DNA of 6,539 nt, taken from positions 1,680 through 8,218 of the forward strand of contig PMNO01000647.1 in the NCBI GenBank assembly GCA_003161835.1, read 5' to 3'. How positions within the stretch are numbered: position 1 is the first letter of the stretch; every line of letters begins with the position of its first letter. This document shows, in pieces, positions 1 to 6,194 of this stretch. The notes beneath the pieces are model-generated. The model had not been told where the DNA came from. It did not search any database and worked only from the letters and a program-made list of their open reading frames with translations. A program made the translations under genes and the position numbers. Origin of the DNA: Myxococcales bacterium (GTDB taxonomy: Bacteria; Myxococcota_A; Polyangia; Fen-1088).

Positions 1-9
1 TTTGCGGCC

Positions 10-969
10 CTACCGAGGGGCGATGTCGGGATGAATGAGTCGCGACAACAAGTCGGCACCTTCGACCAACCGGGCGCCCGAACGAATGATCGCGGCATCC
101 TCGACGGCGGTTACGCGCCCGGTGCGCACCGCCGGTAACTCGGGCCAGCGCGACCAATAACCCACCGCACCCGGTCCCTGGTCGACCGCCGCGTGCGTCG
201 GCAACACGATCACGTCGGGAGCGAGCCGCAAGATGCGCTCCAGCGGATAGCGAACGAATCCGGTCACGTCGGCCACGACATTCGTTCCCCCGGCCAACTC
301 GACGAGATCGTGAGTGAAGGTGCCCCGTCCGGCAACGTACAACGGGTCGTTCCAGACCACGACCAGAACGCGCGGCCTGGAACGTCCGGCCACACGCCGC
401 GCAACCGCGGCCAGGCCCGCCCGCAGGCGCACGATCTGGGTCTCGGATTCCCCCGCGTGACCGGTGATGGAGCCCAGACTGCGCCACGTACGATCCATGT
501 CGCTCAGCGTCCGCGTGTCGGTAACGAAGACCGGAAGTTCGAGCCGTTCGAGCGCCTCCACGGTCTCGCGTCGATTCGCCGAGAGCGACGAGAACACCAC
601 GTCCGGCGCTAGCGCAACGATCTTTTCGATGGAGGGCTGGTAGTCGCTCCCGACGCGCGGGATCCGGTCCACTGGCCCGGCGGGCTGGTCGCTATAGTTG
701 TCGACTCCCACGATCTGGTCGCCGGCTCCGAGGGCGAACAACATCTCGGTCACGTTGGGAGCCAGCGACACAATCCTCCGCGCGGGGGTCGCGCGCGGAC
801 GCACGCTTCTGCCAACCTCATCGGTGACGGCAACACGCGGAACCACCGCCCGTGTCCCGTTCGGAGGCGTGCCTCGCCGGCCGCAGCCCCACCCCCACGC
901 CGCCCAAGCCGCCGCCAGAAAGACGGCGAGGACCGATGTCAGGTGGCGCGCTTGTCGCGTGCCTGCCAC
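10..969 (-). CDS. BtuF/FecB-type periplasmic substrate-binding lipoprotein (probable cobalamin-binding protein)
   Basis: This 319-residue helical-backbone binding protein (Peripla_BP_2 family) delivers its ligand to the permease encoded just upstream. The N-terminus is a basic start, a hydrophobic stretch (13-28) and Cys29 in a Trp-rich, atypical lipobox GWGC, so lipid anchoring is likely but not certain. The binding domain runs from about 64 to 312. RIVSLAPNVTEMLFALG (65-81) matches the family's first strand and helix, with Glu75 at the position that salt-bridges the permease. DQIVGVDNYSDQP (84-96), SIEKIVALAPDVV (113-125) and YPLERILRLAPDVIVL (241-256), with Glu244 as the second likely docking acid, follow in order. 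The DNYSDQP stretch resembles cobalamin-binding members more than siderophore-binding ones, but heme or siderophore is not excluded. The start is GTG 967-969, which lies inside the permease gene; no other ATG, GTG or TTG falls in frame before the signal peptide ends. Stop is TAG at 10-12. An ATPase gene may follow beyond the window. Confidence 0.92.
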   Translation of the reverse strand: MAGTRQARHLTSVLAVFLAAAWAAWGWGCGRRGTPPNGTRAVVPRVAVTDEVGRSVRPRATPARRIVSLAPNVTEMLFALGAGDQIVGVDNYSDQPAGPVDRIPRVGSDYQPSIEKIVALAPDVVFSSLSANRRETVEALERLELPVFVTDTRTLSDMDRTWRSLGSITGHAGESETQIVRLRAGLAAVARRVAGRSRPRVLVVVWNDPLYVAGRGTFTHDLVELAGGTNVVADVTGFVRYPLERILRLAPDVIVLPTHAAVDQGPGAVGYWSRWPELPAVRTGRVTAVEDAAIIRSGARLVEGADLLSRLIHPDIAPR

Positions 970-1949
970 AGCAGCACCAAGAAGAAGGGTCCGCCCAACA
1001 ACGCGGTCAGAACGCTGACCGGGGGCTCGCTGCCGATAGCAAGAAACGACATTCGCGTCAGGGTGTCGCAGGTCGACAAGAAGAGCGCGCCCCCCAGCGC
1101 GCTGGACGGCACCAGCATGCGGTGATCGGGTCCGACGATCAGACGCAAGACGTGCGGAACGATGATTCCGACGAAACCGATCGGTCCCGCCATCGCGACT
1201 GCAGCGGCGGTCAGAACAGACGCGGTCACGAGCAGCAGCTTTCTGGTTCGCGGCACGTCCACGCCCAGCGAATGAGCACCTTCATCGCCGAGAACCAGCG
1301 CATTCATCCGGGGCGCCAGCGCGATCAATGCGCCCAAGCCGATCGCAACCACCACCGATGCCACCCCCAGACGCAGCCAGTCCGGCGCGGAGAGAGAGCC
1401 CATCAGCCAGATCAGCATCTCGGCGGTCGTTCCCGGGCGAGACAGCGACGCGAGAACGACAATCACGGCCCAGGAAAAGGCGTTGAACACCACGCCGGCC
1501 AGGAGGACAACGTGCGGCACCAGGCGACCGCGTACCACGCCCAGGCGATAGATCAATCCCAACGCCCCGAGCGCTCCGCCGAACGCCCCGAGCGCAAGCG
1601 GCGCTCCTTGGCCCGCCCCCGCCACGATCGCCAGCGCGGCGCCCACCGATGCACCCGACGACACGCCGAGCACATACGGATCCGCCAAGGGATTGCGCAC
1701 CAGGGTTTGAAAAGTGACCCCCGCCGCCGCCAATGCTCCACCCACCACGGCGCCCAACAACGCGCGGCCCAGGCGCACGCTCATGACGATAGCGTGCTCG
1801 GAGGTGCCCGGCCGCCACACCGCTCCGCTGGCCCAGTCGATCGGCTCCACACCCAGCGCGATCGCCAACAGCAGGGCCACCAACAAACCCGCGAACAGAA
1901 CCCCAACCGCCAGGCCCAAGCGCTTGCGAGAGGTGCGGGCGGCAATCAT
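939..1949 (-). CDS. FecCD/BtuC-family ABC transporter permease
   Basis: This integral inner-membrane permease of a type II ABC importer moves cobalamin, heme or ferric-siderophore across the inner membrane as a dimer with an ATPase. From ATG 1947-1949 it has 336 residues, the usual length for the family (E. coli BtuC is 326). Visible family signatures are RLGRALLGAVVGGALAAAG (59-77), NPLADPYVLGVSSGAS (86-101), GPIGFVGIIVPHVLRLIVGP (255-274), which forms the ATPase-contact region, the segment ALFLSTCDTLTR (288-299) and EPPVSVLTALLGGPFF (308-323). Hydrophobic segments cover most of the length, consistent with about ten helices. The open frame extends to 2078 into the upstream lipoprotein gene, but the extra residues are polar and unlike the family; a GTG at 1967 is a possible alternative start. 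No strong Shine-Dalgarno is visible. The gene overlaps the following binding-protein gene by 31 bases. The substrate cannot be told from the permease alone; BtuC-like is an inference from its partner. Confidence 0.95.
   Translation of the reverse strand: MIAARTSRKRLGLAVGVLFAGLLVALLLAIALGVEPIDWASGAVWRPGTSEHAIVMSVRLGRALLGAVVGGALAAAGVTFQTLVRNPLADPYVLGVSSGASVGAALAIVAGAGQGAPLALGAFGGALGALGLIYRLGVVRGRLVPHVVLLAGVVFNAFSWAVIVVLASLSRPGTTAEMLIWLMGSLSAPDWLRLGVASVVVAIGLGALIALAPRMNALVLGDEGAHSLGVDVPRTRKLLLVTASVLTAAAVAMAGPIGFVGIIVPHVLRLIVGPDHRMLVPSSALGGALFLSTCDTLTRMSFLAIGSEPPVSVLTALLGGPFFLVLLWQARDKRAT
1561..1595. repeat. 14-base direct repeat with 21-base period inside the permease gene
   Basis: The sequence AACGCCCCGAGCGC occurs at 1561-1574 and again at 1582-1595. 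The 21-base period keeps the reading frame and encodes the Gly/Ala-rich helix LGAFGGALGALG of the permease. It looks like local duplication or low-complexity coding bias rather than a regulatory element. Confidence 0.6.
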
Positions 1950-2010
1950 GGCCGCGCACGCTAGCACGAACCCGCCGTCGGCCCGGCTGCGGAACGTACG
2001 CGGCGGCAGG

Positions 2011-2030
2011 GCCGGCCTCAGGGGGCCGGC
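2011..2030 (-). terminator. GC-rich hairpin at the lipoprotein stop codon, possible weak terminator or processing site
   Basis: A perfect 7-base-pair stem, GCCGGCC at 2011-2017 and GGCCGGC at 2024-2030, closes a 6-base loop that contains the stop codon (2018-2020). In the direction of transcription no T-run follows (the next bases are ctgccgccgcg), so it is not a standard intrinsic terminator. It could lower read-through into the transporter genes, protect an upstream mRNA end, or be chance in GC-rich DNA. Confidence 0.3.
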
Positions 2031-3706
2031 AATACCGCCCGAAAGTGACCCAGCATATCGGTCCGGGTCTGAGCCCACAGGGCCGGCGGAACGCGTGCTG
2101 GTCCACCGCAGCTCTCGGCCCGACAGAGCACCTGGAAGATCTTGACACTGGCCGATCCAAGGGGCATCGCGTCCATATCCTTCACGTCGCCCTCGATCAC
2201 CTCACCGCCAGGCAAGATCACGTCGTGGGTTGTGATGGGGTCGGTGGAAACCATCACCGCGTCGTCGGCCTCCTCGGTCAGCCTGGGCACGTCCGATCCC
2301 ATCGGCGGATCGATATCTAGCCGGTAGGTTCCCGGATCCACCAGCATCGCGTAGGTGCCGTTGCGCAGGGTCGTGGAGGAAACGGGGGACGAGGCGCCGG
2401 CACCAATGTCGCGGCATTCAGAATCCGAGGGGACCTGGGTAGCCATGACGCTCACCGTGGCCGCCGGAGACGAGCCGCTGCTCAGGATCGTTCCTTTCAG
2501 GATGACCTTTGGCTGGAGACTGAAGGTCGCCGAATATTGCGGTTGCGTGTCATTGCCGACATTCGCCACCACGTCATCGGGAATGCAACGGGCACCGTAG
2601 GGTGAATCAGGGGGGGGCAATATTGCGATTTGATACGTGCGCGGGTTGGCGGCCGTTCCAGGAATGAGCAGGGCCTCGACCTCGCCGACCCGGTTCGTCC
2701 GGGCCTCGCGTTCGTAGATCGCGACCCCATCATCCGCGGGGATCTCGGTCCGAAACCGCATCGTGACATCCGCGACCCGCGCTGGCGCTGGGTCGGCGGA
2801 CTGGACCACGAATCGCAAGGGAGCGGGCGTCAATGACGCCGGCATCCGGAAGGTTCGCACCTTGGCGGTGTTCGCCGCGGCCGCCGCCAACGGGAAGGGC
2901 AGAGTCCGGAAGCGCGGACCACTGTCTGCCGAGGCGGGGGTGAAATCAATCGTCACCATGGTGTTGGGATCGGCGGCGGGGACCGCCCCAGGCGCGATCA
3001 AGACCTGGAACATGCCGCTGTCGTCCGTCGAAGCCACGTTGCTGACCACATTGTTGTCGACAAACGCGCGCACCTGGAATGCGCTGGCCGGTCCGTCCAG
3101 GGAATCGTGCAGGACGCCGCGAACGACGGTCATCTCCGCGGCGGCCGGAAAGGCGAAGCTGAGCGTCGAGTCGAGCATGGTCATGAATGGGACCGGGGGC
3201 TGCAACTGCGACCCGACGTTCGGAATCAGCCAGATGGTGGCCATGGAATGCATCAGTCGCCTCCCTACGCCGATCTGAAATTTGAATTTGGCCAGATCAG
3301 TCTCGAACTGCAGGTCCGGCTGGCCCGGAATGGGATTGGCTACCAGCACCACCACGTGCGCATTGGGGGCATTGGTCACAGTACCTTCGATAATCACCCG
3401 ATCGTCCGCCGCCAGAGCGATTTGGCCCGGGCCAAAAGCCACGTCCGGAATGCCCGTGCGCGCCGATGTCGAGTCCGTGCGGGGCAGGATTTCCACAGCC
3501 ACCGTGCGATCCATGCCGCGCGGCAAGCATGTTCCGTTCATGCAGAGGTAGGATCCGCACTGGGCGTCCACCACGCATTTGGCGGCTGCGGGTTGCTTCG
3601 CGCCGCAACTAGCCAGTGCCAGGACCCAGACGATCGTCGCGCAAACCGCCAGGGCCGGTCCGAGCGCCAATGGGTCCCACACGACGGGGCGGGCGGGTGC
3701 GCTCAA
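2018..3706 (-). CDS. Large lipoprotein with Cys-rich module and carboxypeptidase-regulatory-like repeats
   Basis: This is an envelope lipoprotein of about 562 residues and unknown role. The hydrophobic signal LALGPALAVCATIVWVLAL ends in lipobox LASC (Cys34 when counted from TTG 3706). A short module follows with spacing C-x5-C-x4-C-x4-C (Cys44, 50, 55, 60; it includes DAQC and MNGTC), a pattern common in myxobacterial secreted proteins. The rest looks like a series of beta-sandwich domains of the carboxypeptidase-regulatory/CnaB type, at about 105-190, 192-290, 298-400, 402-498 and 502-562. Typical repeat signs are an opening V.G.V/I strand and turns such as DDSGMF, LRNGTYAMLVDPGTYRL and DMLGHF. 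The last domain stops just after its GHF strand, so it looks short. Start choice is uncertain: TTG 3706 overlaps the upstream TGA as TTGA, TTG 3715 has a weak GGA before it, and GTG 3682 would still give a proper signal peptide. The frame runs further upstream to 3886, but that part overlaps the previous gene and precedes the signal peptide, so I excluded it. Confidence 0.85.
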   Translation of the reverse strand: MSAPARPVVWDPLALGPALAVCATIVWVLALASCGAKQPAAAKCVVDAQCGSYLCMNGTCLPRGMDRTVAVEILPRTDSTSARTGIPDVAFGPGQIALAADDRVIIEGTVTNAPNAHVVVLVANPIPGQPDLQFETDLAKFKFQIGVGRRLMHSMATIWLIPNVGSQLQPPVPFMTMLDSTLSFAFPAAAEMTVVRGVLHDSLDGPASAFQVRAFVDNNVVSNVASTDDSGMFQVLIAPGAVPAADPNTMVTIDFTPASADSGPRFRTLPFPLAAAAANTAKVRTFRMPASLTPAPLRFVVQSADPAPARVADVTMRFRTEIPADDGVAIYEREARTNRVGEVEALLIPGTAANPRTYQIAILPPPDSPYGARCIPDDVVANVGNDTQPQYSATFSLQPKVILKGTILSSGSSPAATVSVMATQVPSDSECRDIGAGASSPVSSTTLRNGTYAMLVDPGTYRLDIDPPMGSDVPRLTEEADDAVMVSTDPITTHDVILPGGEVIEGDVKDMDAMPLGSASVKIFQVLCRAESCGGPARVPPALWAQTRTDMLGHFRAVLPAP

Positions 3707-4260
3707 GGAGGACAATTGACGTTCCAGCCCGGCATGATCGGGTACGTGACGGACGATTTGTCGGCGCGGGTATCGACCAGGTTGTAACGGAGATCGCCGC
3801 TGAAGCTGGCGGGCTTCAGGAAGGGTCGATCCGAAACGATCACCACGAGGCGGTGCTGCTGCATGTTCGGCGCGAAGTTCTCGCACCGGGCGTCGTAGAA
3901 AATCTCGGGCCTGATCTCGGTCTGCTTGGTGGGGGGTGGAATCGCAATTCCCACGCCGTCGATCGCGTCAACAAGAACCTTGCTGACGCTCGGGGCGAAG
4001 GGCGGATAGTCCGACACCCATCGCACGTACAGCGTATCGCCGAGGTTCTGGTCCCCTACCAACACCCGGAATGACAGCGACTGGGTACCCGAAAGCGTGA
4101 CCGTGCTGCCCTGCACAGGATCGCTGTTCAACAGGTAGGGGTAGTAGTTCAAACCTTTGGGTGGATTCTGAAAATCAGGAGCTACAGGCACGACACAACC
4201 GGGCAACAGGCAAAATATGGCCCAAACCGGCCAACAAAGCAATATTCGGGCCGCTTTCAT
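3703..4260 (-). CDS. Small hypothetical lipoprotein
   Basis: From the ATG at 4258-4260 the product is 185 residues. It begins with a classical lipoprotein signal: a basic start (MKAAR), a hydrophobic core ILLCWPVWAIFCLL and a lipobox LPGC, with the lipidated cysteine at residue 22. The +2 residue is Val, not Asp, so an outer-membrane location is likely by analogy with the Lol rule. The mature part has alternating hydrophobic and polar strands (for example LSFRVLVGDQNLGDTLYVRW), suggesting a beta-sandwich domain. It has two cysteines, in DARCENF and near the C-terminal end NVNCPP. I do not recognise a family. The frame extends upstream to a GTG at 4323, which would add 21 residues; I prefer 4260 because the signal peptide then has normal length, although no strong Shine-Dalgarno precedes either start. 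The TGA stop overlaps or lies just before the next lipoprotein start, implying translational coupling. Role unknown. Confidence 0.8.
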   Translation of the reverse strand: MKAARILLCWPVWAIFCLLPGCVVPVAPDFQNPPKGLNYYPYLLNSDPVQGSTVTLSGTQSLSFRVLVGDQNLGDTLYVRWVSDYPPFAPSVSKVLVDAIDGVGIAIPPPTKQTEIRPEIFYDARCENFAPNMQQHRLVVIVSDRPFLKPASFSGDLRYNLVDTRADKSSVTYPIMPGWNVNCPP

Positions 4261-4352
4261 ATAGTCTTGGAATGGTTTCGGATTTCCAGAACCGATCCCT
4301 GCCATCTGGGACATTCTTGTCACACCGCTCTTACCCTACACCGCAGGAATGT
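4261..4352 (-). other. AT-richer leader between the activator gene and the first lipoprotein gene
   Basis: This gap follows the activator stop and precedes the favoured lipoprotein start. By hand count, 4141-4320 contains 87 G/C of 180 bases (48%), against about 80% in a sample line of the permease gene (1561-1620). A promoter or a relaxed translation-initiation region for the lipoprotein genes would fit. I found no good -35/-10 pair, no -24/-12 element with correct spacing and no terminator hairpin. An in-frame GTG at 4321-4323 and ATGs at 4312-4314 and 4303-4305 are alternative lipoprotein starts inside this stretch. Confidence 0.3.
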
Positions 4353-6161
4353 TCACACCTCTTCATCACTCCGAGACTCTCCGCTGTCGTCCTTTTCCAG
4401 GTGCCGGAAGATTGTTCTCGGGTCCACTCCCAGGTCACGCGCCGTCTTGGTCCGGTTGCCATTGTTCAAGGTCAGGATGTCGTTGATGTACTCGCGCTGG
4501 AACCGGTCCTTGGCTTCGTTAAGAGGCAGGACGGACGGCAGATCCTCGGGCTGAAAGTCCAGGTCCTCGGGGCCGAGCAAGGCCTTATCCGCCAGCACGA
4601 CGCCTTTTTTCAGGCGATTCTCCAGCTCGCGGATGTTTCCAGGCCAGCGATGCCGACGGATGGCAGCTATCGCCTGCGGAGTCAGGCCGCGCACCTTGCC
4701 ACCGTACTCCGGCGAATAGCGACCAACCAGATAGCGCGCCAACACGACGATGTCATCCCCGCGATCGCGCAGGGGTGGCAGGAGGATGTGAACGACGTTC
4801 AATCGGTAGTAGAGGTCCTCGCGGAATCGACCGGCCTTGATCTCGACATCCAGCTCCCGGTTGGTCGCCGTCAGCACCCGAATATCGATCGGCTCGGCGT
4901 GGGTGTCGCCCACCCGCGTCACCACGCGCTCTTGCAACGCGCGGAGCAGCTTGACCTGTAGAGACAACGGCATCTCGCCGATCTCGTCCAGGAACAAGGT
5001 GCCCCCATTGGCGGATTGAAACCGCCCAGCCTTGTTGGCGACCGCGCCGGTGAACGCGCCGCGGGCATGACCGAACAGCTCTGACTCGAGGAGATTTTCG
5101 GGGATCGCGCCACAGTTGATGGTGATGAAGGGTCCCTTGGCGCGAGCCGAACGTGCGTGAATTTCACGGGCGATCAGCTCCTTGCCGGTGCCTGTTTCAC
5201 CTGTGATCAAGACCGAGATGTCGGTCGCGGCCACCTTTTGGACCTTCCGGAAGACCTCCTGCATGGGCGGCGACGATCCCAGGATCTCGCCAAACCGAAT
5301 CTGTTCGATGCGTTGATGCAGCGTCTTGTTGTCGAGCTGCAGCTCGTTCACCAGGAGCGCGTTGCGAATCAGCAAGGCCGCCTGAGCCGCGAAGATCGTC
5401 AGGACCTCGAGGTGCGTCTCGTCGAACAACTGCGCAACGTTGTCGTTGCCGACATAGATGAGACCCAAGGTATTGCCCCGTTCCAGCATGGGCACGCACA
5501 GGACCGACGTCAGCCTCAAGTTCACGACCGACAACGAATTCTTGAACTCGGCGTCGCTGAGTGCATCGGAGATGATCAACGGCGTGCGGCTCTTCATGAC
5601 CCGCGCCATGATCGAATCCGATAGATGGCTGACCGCGTCGCTGATGGTCTCGTGGCGCAAGTTGCGCGCTACCTTGACCACCGGCTCCCCCGATTCGACC
5701 AGGACGATGAAGCCCTTGTCGGCGTTGGTTACCTGGATCACCACGTCGAGGAGCGTATCGAGCAACGCGGGCAGCTCGTATTTCTCCATCAGTTTTTGCG
5801 AGAACTCGAAGAGCTTCTTGTATGAATTCAGCTCCGCGAGGGTCCGTGCGGCCGTCTCGTCCGTCACCGGCTCGTCGTACAAAGAGAATGTCAGTTCGAT
5901 GATGCCGAGCCGTATACGGTCGTCGTGGGACAGGCGATGTTTGTTGCGCTTGCGGCCGTTGATGAACAGTTCGGCATCGCGCTCCGTGGTGGCGATGTTG
6001 AAATCCCGGCCGTCAAAATGAATGTACGCGTGGCTTTCTCCCAGGCCCGGATCCGGCAGGACGACGTCCACTTCGTCGCTGCGACCGAGCGACGTTATCT
6101 TCTTGTAGATGTGGTAGACGCGGACCCCTTTTCCGGGAACCTGCATTCTGAGGGTGGCCAT
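4353..6161 (-). CDS. Sigma54-dependent transcriptional activator with FHA, GAF, AAA+ and Fis-type HTH domains
   Basis: This 602-residue bacterial enhancer-binding protein would remodel the closed RNA polymerase-sigma54 complex by ATP hydrolysis. Domain order: FHA at about 20-95; a helical linker; GAF at about 128-270; a short coiled-coil-like linker at about 270-292; AAA+ at about 293-520; a Fis-type helix-turn-helix at about 555-590. Visible AAA+ motifs are Walker A GETGTGKE (321-328), the sigma54-contacting loop GAFTGA (368-373), Walker [11 protein letters not shown] (386-395), the arginine-finger region FREDLYYRL (446-454) and sensor [12 protein letters not shown] (506-515). The protein should therefore be an active ATPase. 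There is no receiver domain, so it is not a classical two-component regulator; input should come through FHA and GAF. The FHA domain keeps Gly-Arg (26-27) and His44, but the usual Ser of SxxH is Gly41 and the usual Asn of NGT is Ala63, so phosphothreonine binding is doubtful. The ATG start has a GGAG nine bases upstream, and the FHA domain begins close after it. Target genes are unknown. Confidence 0.97.
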   Translation of the reverse strand: MATLRMQVPGKGVRVYHIYKKITSLGRSDEVDVVLPDPGLGESHAYIHFDGRDFNIATTERDAELFINGRKRNKHRLSHDDRIRLGIIELTFSLYDEPVTDETAARTLAELNSYKKLFEFSQKLMEKYELPALLDTLLDVVIQVTNADKGFIVLVESGEPVVKVARNLRHETISDAVSHLSDSIMARVMKSRTPLIISDALSDAEFKNSLSVVNLRLTSVLCVPMLERGNTLGLIYVGNDNVAQLFDETHLEVLTIFAAQAALLIRNALLVNELQLDNKTLHQRIEQIRFGEILGSSPPMQEVFRKVQKVAATDISVLITGETGTGKELIAREIHARSARAKGPFITINCGAIPENLLESELFGHARGAFTGAVANKAGRFQSANGGTLFLDEIGEMPLSLQVKLLRALQERVVTRVGDTHAEPIDIRVLTATNRELDVEIKAGRFREDLYYRLNVVHILLPPLRDRGDDIVVLARYLVGRYSPEYGGKVRGLTPQAIAAIRRHRWPGNIRELENRLKKGVVLADKALLGPEDLDFQPEDLPSVLPLNEAKDRFQREYINDILTLNNGNRTKTARDLGVDPRTIFRHLEKDDSGESRSDEEV

Positions 6162-6170
6162 GGGTGGGGA

Positions 6171-6174
6171 CTCC
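6171..6174 (-). promoter_or_regulatory. Shine-Dalgarno site of the sigma54 activator gene
   Basis: On the minus strand the bases CTGGAG (6171-6176) stand before the ATG at 6159-6161, with nine bases between GGAG and the start codon. This supports that ATG as the real start. It lies in the 33-base gap after the upstream membrane-protein gene, which holds no visible terminator. Confidence 0.6.
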
Positions 6175-6194
6175 AGATCGGCGGGGAAGGGAGC

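Noticed and set aside
852..1964. Long plus-strand open frame (370 residues) opposite the permease gene
   Set aside because: Its translation is rich in Arg, Gln, His and Pro with no fold or motif, as expected from antisense of a GC-rich membrane protein gene. The minus-strand frame has clear FecCD signatures.
1950..2017. Cobalamin riboswitch before the importer genes
   Set aside because: The space is only 68 bases, far below riboswitch length, and shows no B12-box-like sequence.
1282..2160. Alternative minus-strand frame (292 residues) across the permease and the lipoprotein end
   Set aside because: Arg/Gly-rich low-complexity translation running through two better-supported genes; a frame-shifted shadow.
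3601..3625. Sigma54-like -24/-12 element on the minus strand (TGGCAC then TTGC)
   Set aside because: The gap between the two parts is seven bases instead of five, and it lies within codons for the lipobox region of the large lipoprotein.
3703..3717. Perfect-looking AAGGAGG Shine-Dalgarno on the plus strand before a TTG
   Set aside because: It is the complement of the lipoprotein's C-terminal codons (CCTCCT, Pro-Pro) and no credible plus-strand gene follows; chance.
3707..3886. Upstream extension of the large lipoprotein frame to 3886
   Set aside because: It overlaps the previous gene by over 180 bases, is polar and Arg-rich, and would bury the signal peptide deep inside the protein.
4300..4325. 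Possible sigma70 promoter with TGTGACA as a -35 part before the first lipoprotein
   Set aside because: At 17-base spacing the -10 position reads AGGGAT, a poor match; not supportable.
4161..4961. Plus-strand open frame (266 residues) opposite the activator and lipoprotein start
   Set aside because: It crosses two genes on the other strand, including the conserved AAA+ and Fis domains of the activator, and shows no recognisable motif.
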